The notes under the pieces: generated by a model | Database searches by the model: none | Told to the model about the DNA's origin: nothing | What the model saw: only the letters and a program-made list of their open reading frames with translations | Assembly: GCF_000246895.1 (NCBI RefSeq) | Contig: NZ_BAEV01000024.1 | Location: 1-41,390 of the forward strand | DNA from: Clostridium arbusti SL206 | GTDB taxonomy: Bacteria > Bacillota > Clostridia > Clostridiales > Clostridiaceae | DNA length: 41,390 nt | Direction: 5' to 3' | Shown here: one piece after another, positions 25,746-33,852 of the stretch | Layout of the letters: each line of letters opens with the position of its first letter | Numbering within the stretch: position 1 is the stretch's first letter | Position numbers and translations under genes: made by a program

Positions 25746-25776
25746 TTGTCTAATATTTAGAAATCAGGTTAATTTT

Positions 25777-26364
25777 ATGGGAAATCAAGTGTTAGAAGTT
25801 ATTAGTAAACGAAGAAGTGTACGTAAATATAAACCAGAGCAGGTCTCAGAAGAAAAACTTTCTCTTATTCTTGAGGCGGGGCGTTTTGCTCCAAGTGGTG
25901 GAAATAATCAAACAAGTCATTTTATCGTAATACAAAATCGAGAAACTTTACAAGAACTGAAATTACTGGTAGAAAAAGAATTTGCGAAAATGGAGATTAA
26001 AAAGAACACATACAAGAGTATAAAGAATTCAATTCTAGCATCGAAAAAAGGTGGCTATGATTTCACATATAATGCCCCTACACTAATTGTGGTTGCAAAC
26101 CAAAGAGGATACGGTAATGCTATAGCGGACTGTTCTGTTGCCTTGGAAAACATGATGCTAGAAGCAACATCTTTAGATATAGGCTCTTGTTGGATAAATC
26201 AACTTCACTGGCTGGATGATAATGAGTCCATTAATGAATACATGATGAAATTGGGCCTAGCTAATAATGAAACAATTTGTGGTGGACTTGCACTAGGATA
26301 CTCTCAAATTTCAGATATGGCACCTCTTGCGAGAACAGGAAATACTGTTACTTATATTAAGTAA
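25777..26364 (+). CDS. Nitroreductase family protein
   Basis: A 195-residue FMN oxidoreductase. The start VISKRRSVRKYKPEQVSEEKL, the FAPSGGNNQTSHFIVI cofactor loop and the late CGGLALGYSQ segment are typical of the NfsB/NADH-oxidase-like nitroreductases. The ribosome binding site is weak (ATCAGG), and the hairpin-rich right end of the tnpB element lies directly upstream, so the native promoter may have been displaced. It ends at a bidirectional terminator shared with the convergent ferritin-like gene. Confidence 0.85.
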   Translation: MGNQVLEVISKRRSVRKYKPEQVSEEKLSLILEAGRFAPSGGNNQTSHFIVIQNRETLQELKLLVEKEFAKMEIKKNTYKSIKNSILASKKGGYDFTYNAPTLIVVANQRGYGNAIADCSVALENMMLEATSLDIGSCWINQLHWLDDNESINEYMMKLGLANNETICGGLALGYSQISDMAPLARTGNTVTYIK

Positions 26365-26365
26365 T

Positions 26366-26405
26366 AAAATTGTGGCAAAGTCTTAAAACTAGTGCCACAA
26401 TTTTA
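26366..26405. terminator. Bidirectional terminator
   Basis: AAAATTGTGGCA pairs exactly with TGCCACAATTTT around a 15-base loop, with A and T tails on either side. It serves the two converging genes. Confidence 0.9.
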
Positions 26406-26419
26406 TTAAATATTTATCT

Positions 26420-27679
26420 CTAAACTAATGACATAGATTTACTTGTTCTTGCTATCTCAGTATTGTCCTGCTTTCTATCTGATAATCCAGATACTGGATT
26501 TGGCTGAGATTCTGAACGATAATCCTCACCTTTCTGTTTCTGATGCTGATCGATTATCACATGACTAGCTACTGAGGAAACGTCATGGTTCACTTTGTTT
26601 TGATAAAAGAAGAATTTATGATCCTCAGGAAGGTCATGAATATTTTTGAAATCTTCTTTATCGGCAGTGAGCTCAATTTGATTTGCAAGAACATCTCGTA
26701 CATAGTCTCTAGTATCATGGAACTGAAGCAATTTTGGGAAAGCACCGGGAACAACTTCTTCCCACTGCTTATTTTCATATTTGCCAAGAAGTTCAGCAGC
26801 TTTGTGTAAATGAGATATCTCCTGATGCAGATGCATATCCCATATGGATTTCACATTGGTGTCCACTTCATCCTCATAGAAGGAGTAATATAGATAACAT
26901 TCCATATATTCATGCAGCAAAAGACTTTCTAGCCATGTGCAGTTTGGATCAATTAGTGATCCGTATTGGCTTACATGCTGCTCTTCTATCATAGCAATTT
27001 CCATATAAAGCTGACGGCCTATATCGTTGGAGTATGTATTGCCAAGGTTCATATAGAAATTCATGGTCTGCTGTTCTCCAGCCGTAATGATCATCGTATT
27101 AAGTTTTGTGCGGATATCTGCCTTCTTAAAATCAACAAATCGTTTGGCTTCTTCTTCAGGATAACGGTGTTCTGCTATAGTTGGACGTCCCGGAGTTATA
27201 TCTACATATTTTTTTACAAGCTGTTGTGAAGGAATATTTGCATCCAAATTCAATAGATTTGAATAACGGTATAGATGATCGAAATCCTCTAGCAATGCAA
27301 AATCAAGCGATTGTTTCACATAAGAATTAGGTTCATTTTGAGCAAGCCAGGCAGTTAGATCTACAGCAACATGCTCGTAGCCAATGGTTGTTTCAAGCTG
27401 TGTTTCATCAAGGGGCTTGAGCCAGTTAATATGCTTTTGCTGCTGCTGTTCCACTCGGCGCATCATGGCTAATTCTCGACGTAGGTCATTGTTGTTGCAA
27501 TGGCGATGGAATTGATGAGAGAAAAAAGTTGATTCAACTTCAATTCCATTCATCAAAATTATGCGAATTCTTGTATAGGGATCAATAGTTTGTTTTGAAT
27601 ATGACTTTGGGTACATAGTTTTCCAGTCCATAATACCATCTTCTATGGGCATGGGTTTTTCATCAAATGGATTAAACAT
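26420..27679 (-). CDS. Ferritin-like helical protein with three E/ExxH hairpins
   Basis: A 419-residue soluble protein that I cannot name. Three segments show the ferritin-like di-iron pattern: Glu102 with DxxH at 132-135, Glu202 with ExxH at 232-235, and Glu257 with ExxH at 287-290. In each case the first Glu and the acidic residue of the second motif are exactly 30 apart, as on paired antiparallel helices. A four-helix ferritin needs two such hairpins; here there are three. The C-terminal 60 residues are polar and look disordered. Codons are more GC-rich than in neighbouring genes. ATG at 27679 is chosen because AGGAG lies eight bases before it; the GTG nine bases upstream is too close to that site. 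Iron binding is an inference from motifs. Confidence 0.7.
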   Translation of the reverse strand: MFNPFDEKPMPIEDGIMDWKTMYPKSYSKQTIDPYTRIRIILMNGIEVESTFFSHQFHRHCNNNDLRRELAMMRRVEQQQQKHINWLKPLDETQLETTIGYEHVAVDLTAWLAQNEPNSYVKQSLDFALLEDFDHLYRYSNLLNLDANIPSQQLVKKYVDITPGRPTIAEHRYPEEEAKRFVDFKKADIRTKLNTMIITAGEQQTMNFYMNLGNTYSNDIGRQLYMEIAMIEEQHVSQYGSLIDPNCTWLESLLLHEYMECYLYYSFYEDEVDTNVKSIWDMHLHQEISHLHKAAELLGKYENKQWEEVVPGAFPKLLQFHDTRDYVRDVLANQIELTADKEDFKNIHDLPEDHKFFFYQNKVNHDVSSVASHVIIDQHQKQKGEDYRSESQPNPVSGLSDRKQDNTEIARTSKSMSLV

Positions 27680-27816
27680 TGTGATCACTCCTTTTTTCTA
27701 TTATGCTCATTAGATTATTTAGATATGTATACATATTATTATGTTGAGCAATTCATCCTGGTGGTGTAAATTTTCCTATTAATACAATTTTTTACCTTAA
27801 GAGTGTAAGCTTTTTA

Positions 27817-27825
27817 TGGTATAAT
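27817..27825 (+). promoter_or_regulatory. Extended -10 promoter of the small peptide gene
   Basis: TGGTATAAT at this place gives a good extended -10 box, with no clear -35. The start codon of the small peptide is about 65 bases downstream. Confidence 0.5.
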
Positions 27826-27891
27826 TTACTTATAAAATCATAAAATTTTTATCGAAGTAATCTGTCTATAAATATGGAAGAGAGAAAATAT

Positions 27892-27981
27892 ATGAAAGGA
27901 AAATTGTCTTTTAAAACTATTATTGGAATATTTGATGCAATAGCAATAATAATTATTATACTTCTTCATGTGTACAAATAA
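27892..27981 (+). CDS. Candidate 29-residue membrane peptide
   Basis: A short frame encoding a Lys-containing start (MKGKLSFKT) and a hydrophobic stretch IIGIFDAIAIIIIILLHV ending VYK. An in-frame ATG six codons upstream (27874) is possible. A GGAAGAGAG stretch can serve as ribosome binding site. It has a promoter in front and a strong terminator eight bases after its stop, so it looks like a complete one-gene unit. Shape resembles small toxic or regulatory membrane peptides; no family is recognised. Confidence 0.45.
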   Translation: MKGKLSFKTIIGIFDAIAIIIIILLHVYK

Positions 27982-27988
27982 TTATTGA

Positions 27989-28014
27989 ACTTCACCCCTT
28001 GGGTGAAGTTTTTT
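27989..28014 (+). terminator. Terminator of the small peptide unit
   Basis: CTTCACCC pairs with GGGTGAAG around a three-base loop, followed by six T. Confidence 0.9.
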
Positions 28015-28033
28015 CCATAAATTAAATTTTCCA

Positions 28034-28165
28034 CTATTCGGTCAGTTTATTTTAAATGTGGGTGTGTTAGATATTGATGATGTTATTTTAAATACAATAG
28101 GTTGTGTTTTAGGTTTTATGGTCTACAAAGTAGTTAAATCAGTCATTAGGAAGTTTATTTTTTAA
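28034..28165 (+). pseudogene. VanZ-like gene remnant (C-terminal end)
   Basis: The frame reads LFGQFILNVGVLDIDDVILN and continues with TIGCVLGFMVYK to a stop. The DIDDVILNTIG motif is the signature of the last part of VanZ-like membrane proteins. No start codon or upstream part is present, so only about 43 codons remain. Confidence 0.6.
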
Positions 28166-28233
28166 CTTTCATTTATTTATAGTAATATAGTTTTCCATTG
28201 ATGTTATGACCACATTATACAAGGAGTGATGAG

Positions 28234-28728
28234 ATGAAAAAGCAATTAGTTGATACTATTATTGAACAAACTGACATTATGTTTTCTAACATGAATATAA
28301 CACTACAAACTTGTGATTTAAATGCTATTGTCTGCGAAATGCCTATTTGGAAGCACTTGTATCATACACTTCATTCTCTTGATAGATGGTTTATTAATCC
28401 AGAAATATATGATGAGCCTTCTTTTCATGAGGAAAATCTGAATTCACTTGATATCAAAAGTGATGGTACATTAACTAAGGAAGAGCTAAGTAACTATTTT
28501 GATAGTATAAAAATTAAGATTAATAAATATTTAAATAAATTAACAGATGATATGTTATATAAAAAGCCTGATGGGTGTAAATATACCAGGCTAGCCTTGG
28601 TGTTAGGGCAATATCGTCATTTTATGTGCCATATTAGAATCATAAATTGTTCTACAATTAGTGAAACAGGGAAATGGCCAAGGGTTAATGGATTAGAGAG
28701 AAAAAATGGAAATGGGTATTTTGAATAA
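28234..28728 (+). CDS. DinB superfamily protein
   Basis: A 164-residue four-helix protein of the DinB/YfiT-like superfamily. His residues in WKHLYHTLHSLDRW and QYRHFMCHIRIIN lie where the family binds a metal ion. Family members include thiol transferases and many of unknown function. AAGGAGTGATG precedes the ATG. It appears to be a single gene in a region full of small and decayed genes. Confidence 0.75.
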   Translation: MKKQLVDTIIEQTDIMFSNMNITLQTCDLNAIVCEMPIWKHLYHTLHSLDRWFINPEIYDEPSFHEENLNSLDIKSDGTLTKEELSNYFDSIKIKINKYLNKLTDDMLYKKPDGCKYTRLALVLGQYRHFMCHIRIINCSTISETGKWPRVNGLERKNGNGYFE

Positions 28729-28749
28729 GTTAAGAAAAGGTGGATATGT

Positions 28750-28842
28750 ATGTTAGATTATTTATCTAAACAGATTAAAGTTATTGTTGATAGACCATTA
28801 TGCTCAAGACATCTTCAAGCACTTGTAGAATTTCAAGAATGA
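28750..28842 (+). pseudogene. Small truncated frame, possible pyrophosphatase-like remnant
   Basis: A 30-codon frame reading MLDYLSKQIKVIVDRPLCSR and ending LVEFQE. The first 20 residues resemble the start of clostridial inorganic-pyrophosphatase-like proteins (IDRPLGSRHP). The similarity stops at once, so it looks truncated or frameshifted. Low certainty. Confidence 0.35.
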
Positions 28843-28926
28843 TTTTTTCATATAGAAATGATAAGTTGTTAATTTATAGTATATTAAATCCTATATAATA
28901 AGAGGATTGTAAAGGGGATGGTTAAT

Positions 28927-29277
28927 ATGAGAGAAATTAAAGTAATATTTCATATAGATGAATTAAACAAATGGGGACTACTACTAAAAAATGTTGGTAA
29001 TTTATTAAAATCTATAAATGTTGAAAAGTTTGAAATTGAAGTGTTAGCAAACTCAGAAGCAGTTAAGTTTTATAATTTGAATAATGGTTTAAATACATAT
29101 AGTACATTTATGAAAGATTTAAGTAATAAGGGAGTTAAATTTGTTGCTTGTAATAATGCATTGAATTCTTTGTGTATAAAAAAAGAGGATATAATGAATT
29201 TCATAGATATAGTGCCGACTGGAATTTTAGAACTTATAGATAAACAGAGAGAAGGATATGCTTATATAAAACCTTGA
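28927..29277 (+). CDS. DsrE-like family protein
   Basis: A 116-residue protein with the alternating pattern of a DsrE/DsrF-like domain: KVIFHIDELNKWGLLLKNVGNLL, then FEIEVLANSEAVKFY, and GVKFVACNNALNSLCIKKEDI with a Cys in the sulfur-relay position and a second Cys nearby. Such stand-alone DsrE-like proteins are of uncertain function, some linked to sulfur metabolism. AAGGGG lies nine bases before the ATG at 28927; the ATG at 28918 is too close to it. Confidence 0.75.
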   Translation: MREIKVIFHIDELNKWGLLLKNVGNLLKSINVEKFEIEVLANSEAVKFYNLNNGLNTYSTFMKDLSNKGVKFVACNNALNSLCIKKEDIMNFIDIVPTGILELIDKQREGYAYIKP

Positions 29278-29426
29278 TTGACATGATTAGAAAAGTGTAT
29301 GTGAAGAAAAGAAATTTTGGACAAACATAAGTAAATGAAATGGATTAACTTCAGATGGTTCTTGTAATTTTAAAAATAAAATGTAGCTAGACATTAAAGT
29401 ATTATAAAGTAATGGTGGTGCTTAAC

Positions 29427-29849
29427 ATGAAGTTTAAATCAAAAATTACTTGGTGGTTTCATATTTTAATATGGTCATATATTTTATTTACAGTACGGAT
29501 TTTATCCATGTACATTACAAATTCATCAAAATTAGTAATTATAATATTTGTTTTTATGTTAATTTTGCTTATACTTATTATTTTACCAATGTATGTTTCT
29601 ACATATTATGTTTTAGAAGATTCATATATTTATATACGCTGCGGATTAATAACAAACATAAAAATTGATTATATAAATATCATTTCCTTTAAAGAAAGTA
29701 ATAATCCTATATCATCACCAGCTTTGTCAATGGATAGAATAAAAATTCAGTATTCTATAAACTACTATAATAATTTTATATTAATTTCTCCTGATAGGAA
29801 GAAAAAATTTATAAATAAGCTAAATAAACGGATTAAAGAAATAAGATGA
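29427..29849 (+). CDS. PH-domain-like membrane protein (bacterial PH, YyaB type)
   Basis: A 140-residue protein with two membrane helices in the first half (about 8-30 and 36-58) and a C-terminal domain with YVLEDSYIYIRCGLITNIKID and later YNNFILISPDRKKKFINKL. This is the layout of small bacterial PH-domain proteins of the DUF1200/bPH_6 kind. GGTGGTG precedes the ATG. Function unknown. A short frame overlaps its stop. Confidence 0.7.
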   Translation: MKFKSKITWWFHILIWSYILFTVRILSMYITNSSKLVIIIFVFMLILLILIILPMYVSTYYVLEDSYIYIRCGLITNIKIDYINIISFKESNNPISSPALSMDRIKIQYSINYYNNFILISPDRKKKFINKLNKRIKEIR

Positions 29850-29947
29850 TTCAGTTTATATATAAAGAACATGGTTGGACATTAGAGGAAATAGAGTGTT
29901 TACCATATTTTCCAAAGCTAAAAAAATTTAAGATAGAGTATTTATAA
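29846..29947 (+). CDS. Doubtful 33-residue frame overlapping the PH-domain gene
   Basis: An ATGA overlap starts a frame encoding MIQFIYKEHGWTLEEIECLP and a Lys-rich tail. The overlap suggests coupling, but I recognise no family and it may be a remnant. Confidence 0.25.
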   Translation: MIQFIYKEHGWTLEEIECLPYFPKLKKFKIEYL

Positions 29948-30141
29948 TTGAATCTGGATAAATATGCAATTAGATATATCTTATTGTTAAGGAACCTAAA
30001 AATGAATTTATTAACACTGTATTATGATAAAAATTTCTTTGAATGCTAATATGAAAATAGTTTGTAGTAGTAGAAAAGTATGAATAAAAGATTTATTTAT
30101 ATAATCCACAGGAAAATAGTAATTTTAGAGGGGGATTTCAA

Positions 30142-30225
30142 GTGAATATTGCCATTTGGATTGCTATAGGTGTTGCTCTTTTTTGCTCTTTAGGTGCTAT
30201 CAATAAAAAAGATAAGAAGAAATAA
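30142..30225 (+). CDS. 27-residue membrane peptide
   Basis: A GTG-started frame encoding MNIAIWIAIGVALFCSLGAI and a NKKDKKK tail. It is a single membrane span with a basic end. The AGAGGGGGAT ribosome binding site is very strong and well spaced. No family is recognised. It lies just before the isochorismatase gene. Confidence 0.5.
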   Translation: MNIAIWIAIGVALFCSLGAINKKDKKK

Positions 30226-30229
30226 ATTC

Positions 30230-30261
30230 CAATTTTAGGTTGGGTAATAAAATAGTAATTT
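30230..30261 (+). repeat. 32-bp direct repeat, left copy
   Basis: Starts CAATTTTAGGTTGGGTAATA and ends AGTAATTT. Identical to 30807-30838. The two copies flank the isochorismatase-type gene at an offset of 577 bases. A shorter related string AAAATAGTAATTT occurs before the 27-residue peptide. Confidence 0.85.
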
Positions 30262-30276
30262 AGAAAGGAGATTAAA

Positions 30277-30798
30277 ATGGTTTTATTAGTAGTTGATACA
30301 CAAAAGTTAATAACAAATGAAAAATTATATGAATTTGATATGTTTGTATCTAATGTTAAAGAAATAATACATGAGGCTAGGGAAAATAATATTGAAGTAG
30401 TATATGTACGTCATGATGATGGAATAGGAAATGAATTAACAAAAGGAGCTGATGGCTTTGAAATATATGAAAAGTTTCAACCAATAAATGATGAAAAAAT
30501 ATTTGATAAAAAGGTTAATAGTGCTTTTAAAGGGACAGGATTATTAGAATATTTAATAGATAAGGGTGAAAAAGATATAATCATTGTAGGGCTTCAAACA
30601 GATTATTGTATTGATGCTACTATAAAATGTGGATTTGAACATGGATTTAATATTATAGTTCCAGCATATGCAAATACAACAGTTAATAATAAATTTATGT
30701 CATCAGAACAAAGTTATCAATATTACAATGAATTTATGTGGAATGGCAGATATGCAGAATGTATTTCATTAGATGAAACAATTAAAAGAATGAAATAG
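30277..30798 (+). CDS. Isochorismatase-family cysteine hydrolase
   Basis: A 173-residue hydrolase with the Asp-Lys-Cys triad: Asp7 in LLVVDTQ, a Lys at 78-79 and Cys111 in GLQTDYCIDATIKCGFEHGF, followed by the family's cis-peptide region. Members hydrolyse isochorismate, nicotinamide or related amides; this one looks like the small cysteine-hydrolase subgroup. GAAAGGAG precedes the ATG. The gene is bracketed by identical 32-bp repeats, suggesting it moved or was duplicated as a cassette. Confidence 0.88.
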   Translation: MVLLVVDTQKLITNEKLYEFDMFVSNVKEIIHEARENNIEVVYVRHDDGIGNELTKGADGFEIYEKFQPINDEKIFDKKVNSAFKGTGLLEYLIDKGEKDIIIVGLQTDYCIDATIKCGFEHGFNIIVPAYANTTVNNKFMSSEQSYQYYNEFMWNGRYAECISLDETIKRMK

Positions 30799-30806
30799 CT
30801 AAATTT

Positions 30807-30838
30807 CAATTTTAGGTTGGGTAATAAAATAGTAATTT
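30807..30838 (+). repeat. 32-bp direct repeat, right copy
   Basis: Identical to 30230-30261. It follows the isochorismatase stop by eight bases and precedes the disrupted acetyltransferase gene. Confidence 0.85.
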
Positions 30839-30888
30839 GTAAAAGAACATGATTTTATTCATAATAAAGAATTTATGGAGGATAATTT

Positions 30889-31374
30889 ATGATAAAGCAG
30901 GCAGGTGAAAATGATATTCTCATCATTGAGGAAATTCTGTTAGATTCAGTAATTTGGATGAAAAAAAATAAATTATAGAATCAATGGGATGAGGAAAGTA
31001 TAAAGTGGAATTCTCTATCAAAAGATTATCAGATTAATGATTTTTATATTGATTATCAGAATAGGGTACCTGTAGCATGTATAGCTATAACTGATTTAGA
31101 CACAAAATATTGGCCTGAAATTCCAAAGGGAAAGTCACTATATATACATAAGTTAGCAGTTAAAAGAGAATTTGCAGGTAAAGGTATTTCAAAAGAACTT
31201 ATTAACTTTGCAAAACATTTATCAATAAGAAATGGTATTAATTCACTAAGATTAGATTGTAATTTGCAAAGAAATAAATTGAAGATGCTATATGAAAATA
31301 AAGGTTTTATATATGCAGGTAAGAAGAATTTTGGAAATAATTATGATATGGCACTATATGTATGGCATATATAA
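30889..31374 (+). pseudogene. GNAT acetyltransferase gene with an in-frame TAG
   Basis: A 162-codon GNAT frame with a GGAGG ribosome binding site and an intact acetyl-CoA region (YIHKLAVKREFAGKGISKEL). It is interrupted by a single TAG at 30976-30978, after 29 codons (MKKNKL-stop-NQWDEES). Everything else is in frame, so inactivation is recent or the stop is read through. A start inside the second part could yield a shortened protein lacking the first strand. Confidence 0.8.
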
Positions 31375-31554
31375 AACTTCACGTAACTACAAATTCCAAT
31401 TTATCTGATTGAACAAAATGAACATAATATCTAGCTGAGTTAATTTACATTTTTCTTATTAGACGCAACAGTAAGATAATGTTCACTAAACCACAAATTT
31501 GCTTGATAAATAATGGCAATTTACTATGAGGTAAAATATTGAAAGGAAAATAGA

Positions 31555-32019
31555 ATGAATAATATATCTAATATTGATAATATTCCCAAGGAATATATGT
31601 ATGACCCTGATTTTCAATCTAAAATGAAAACAATATTAATAGGAGATGCCATTGACTGTGAAAAAATTTATGCAAATATAGACTATGTAAAACCTGGTGC
31701 TGAAAGCGTAAAGTATCATTCACATTGAAAACAGGAAGAATTCTTTCTAATAATAAATGGAAAAGGTATATTGAGAATAGACGGAAAAGAAATATTAATA
31801 AAGACAGGTGATGTTATTTTAAAACCTGCTGGTAAAGATATCGCACATCAGTTTATAAATAACAGTTCAGAAATATTACAGATACTTGATGTAGGAACTC
31901 GTGAAGAAGACGATGTTATTACATATCCAGATGAAAATGTAATTCTTATAAAAAATAAAAAACTGATTTTTAATATTAATGATAATATTAAAGATTGGAC
32001 CTCAGAACTAAATGAATAA
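31555..32019 (+). pseudogene. Cupin-domain gene with an in-frame TGA
   Basis: A 154-codon cupin frame with a GAAAGGA ribosome binding site. A TGA at 31726-31728 falls after YHSH in the first cupin motif, just before KQEEFFLIINGKG. A Ser codon (TCA) would restore the usual HSHxxxEEFF pattern by one base. The second motif (KPAGKDIAHQF) is intact. The His pair lies before the stop and the Glu after it, so neither part alone keeps the metal site. Confidence 0.8.
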
Positions 32020-32223
32020 TTCTAATTAAATAAGTAAAAGAAAAAAGAAGAGCTTAGTTAATTCCACCTATTTATTATATGAGTCATTATTTGGACAAAA
32101 AAGTAATATGGAAAATATGGTGGAAAAGTTTTCAGAGGATATATCAAAAACATTGATGATCTTTCTAAATTAATGGATTTTAAAATAGATGATAATGGAA
32201 ATTTATTAGTATCTGAGAAGTAA
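32020..32223 (+). other. Degenerate stretch, unidentified coding remnant
   Basis: Two short frames join by a frameshift: MENMVEKFSEDISKT, then IDDLSKLMDFKIDDNGNLLV with a stop after SEK. It looks like the end of a decayed gene. No family recognised. Confidence 0.3.
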
Positions 32224-32265
32224 ATAGTAAAAAGGCGAGTATACTACTCGTCTTTTTACTATTTT
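32224..32265 (+). terminator. Strong hairpin terminator
   Basis: ATAGTAAAAAGGCGAGTA pairs with TACTCGTCTTTTTACTAT with one G-T pair, then a T-rich tail. The next 390 bases up to the alcohol dehydrogenase gene carry only short frames that I do not accept as genes, and a TATAAT at 32596-32601 without a clear -35 box. Confidence 0.8.
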
Positions 32266-32654
32266 AAGGAGAAAATTATTGAGACTTGGACTTATTGCCG
32301 TTAATAATGCCATAAAAAATCTACAATAATTACGACTAGTCTTTCAGCTGACAGATGGGGGAAAATACTTAGTGATCCTGTGAGTGATAATTGCTTCTGT
32401 GAATCTTCTGGAATGTCTATTGCTTTTTTTATATATCGAGAGTGCTCTTTGTATCACGGAGTTGATGGAAATAGTGAGGCTGAGATATATAATAACTAAA
32501 ATTTTTAATGGAAAATACTTAGAATATGAACATTCGTACAATAAAAAATCATTAATATTATATTATTGTCCGATGTAAACGTATCTAATAGGCAATATAA
32601 TTATGTACATAAAGAGATATATTAATTGAAAACAAAACAAGGGAGAAGATGTTT

Positions 32655-33782
32655 ATGTTATTGTTCAACTGCAAACCCAAAATTCATAATTTTGAAGCAT
32701 TTAGCGAATTTGCTGAAGAATTTAATATAGGTGAAGGGGATCTTGTATTCACTTTAGGTTCTCTATATGAACCCATATTTAAACCATTAAACTTAAAATG
32801 TAACTATATACTCCATAAGCATGGTCTTGGAGAACCAACAGATGAAATGGTAAAGACCATATTTGAAGAAGCTGAAAAGTTCAACTATAAAAGAGTTATA
32901 GCTGTTGGAGGAGGTACTATAATTGATATAGCCAAATTAATGACTCATTCAGGTATATCTAAAGATACAAATTTATATGATCTCTTTACAAAAAAAATTC
33001 CTTTTAATAAAAATAAGGAACTGGTTATTGTTCCAACTACTTGTGGAACAGGTAGTGAGGTTACCAATATTTCAATAGTAGGTTTTGTGGAGAAGAATAC
33101 AAAGTTTGGATTAGCCATTGAAGAACTTTATCCCGATGATGCTGTATTAATAACAGAATTATTAAAGACATTACCTTTCAATCCATTTATAACAAGTTCT
33201 ATTGATGCTTTAATACATTCTATAGAATCTTATTTGGCACCAAGATCTAATCCTTATACAGAATTATATAGTTTAGAAGCAATTAAAATTATATTAGAAG
33301 GATATTTAAAAATACTTGAAAAAGGTAAAGATTACAGAAATGAAATTATGAATAATTTTGCTATAGCTAGTAATTATGCAGGAATAGCTTTTAGTAATAC
33401 AGGAGTAGGTGCCATACATGCTATATCTTATCCATTAAGTGGGAAATATCATGTAGCACATGGAGAAGCAAATTATCAATTTTTAACAGAGGTTTTAAGA
33501 ACTTATTATAAGATAAATAGTAAAGGAAAAATCAAAGAATTAAATGCCTATATTTCAAAAATTTTAAACGTTAAAGAAGATGCAGAGGTAATATACGATA
33601 AAATAGATGAAATATTAGGAGGGTTTTTATCCAAGAAAAAGCTCAGCAAATATGGTATGCAGCAAAATGAAATAGATGATTTTTCAACACTGGTAATTGA
33701 AACTCAACAAAGATTACTTAACAATAACTATGTTCCTTTTGATAAGAAAATTGTATCTTCTGTATATAAAAATTTATTCTAA
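32655..33782 (+). CDS. Iron-containing alcohol dehydrogenase, 4-hydroxybutyrate dehydrogenase type
   Basis: A 375-residue group III dehydrogenase. The pattern follows C. kluyveri-type 4-hydroxybutyrate dehydrogenase throughout: GLGEPTDEM, AVGGGTIIDIAK (85-94), IVPTTCGTGSEVTN, TSSIDALIHSIESYL with Asp and His iron ligands, and GAIHAISYPLSGKYHVAHGEANY with two more His. It would interconvert an aldehyde acid or short aldehyde and its alcohol with NAD(H). I choose the ATG at 32655, eight bases after AAGGGAG; the ATG at 32649 is too close. It opens a set of enzymes with transketolase, so the real substrate may be glycolaldehyde or another aldehyde rather than succinate semialdehyde. Confidence 0.85.
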   Translation: MLLFNCKPKIHNFEAFSEFAEEFNIGEGDLVFTLGSLYEPIFKPLNLKCNYILHKHGLGEPTDEMVKTIFEEAEKFNYKRVIAVGGGTIIDIAKLMTHSGISKDTNLYDLFTKKIPFNKNKELVIVPTTCGTGSEVTNISIVGFVEKNTKFGLAIEELYPDDAVLITELLKTLPFNPFITSSIDALIHSIESYLAPRSNPYTELYSLEAIKIILEGYLKILEKGKDYRNEIMNNFAIASNYAGIAFSNTGVGAIHAISYPLSGKYHVAHGEANYQFLTEVLRTYYKINSKGKIKELNAYISKILNVKEDAEVIYDKIDEILGGFLSKKKLSKYGMQQNEIDDFSTLVIETQQRLLNNNYVPFDKKIVSSVYKNLF

Positions 33783-33852
33783 GAGAATAGCAAAATTTTA
33801 AAATAATAATAAATTCAATAAGAATGATATAAAAATTAAGGGGTGAAGAAAA

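Noticed and set aside
31726-31728. Selenocysteine at the TGA in the cupin gene
   Set aside because: No convincing SECIS-type hairpin follows the TGA, the usual residue there is Ser, and the neighbouring gene carries an unrelated nonsense codon. Gene decay is simpler.
32344-32578. Overlapping short frames on both strands before the iron alcohol dehydrogenase
   Set aside because: They lack ribosome binding sites and recognisable motifs, and each contains stops just beyond. They may be debris of a decayed gene but cannot be named.
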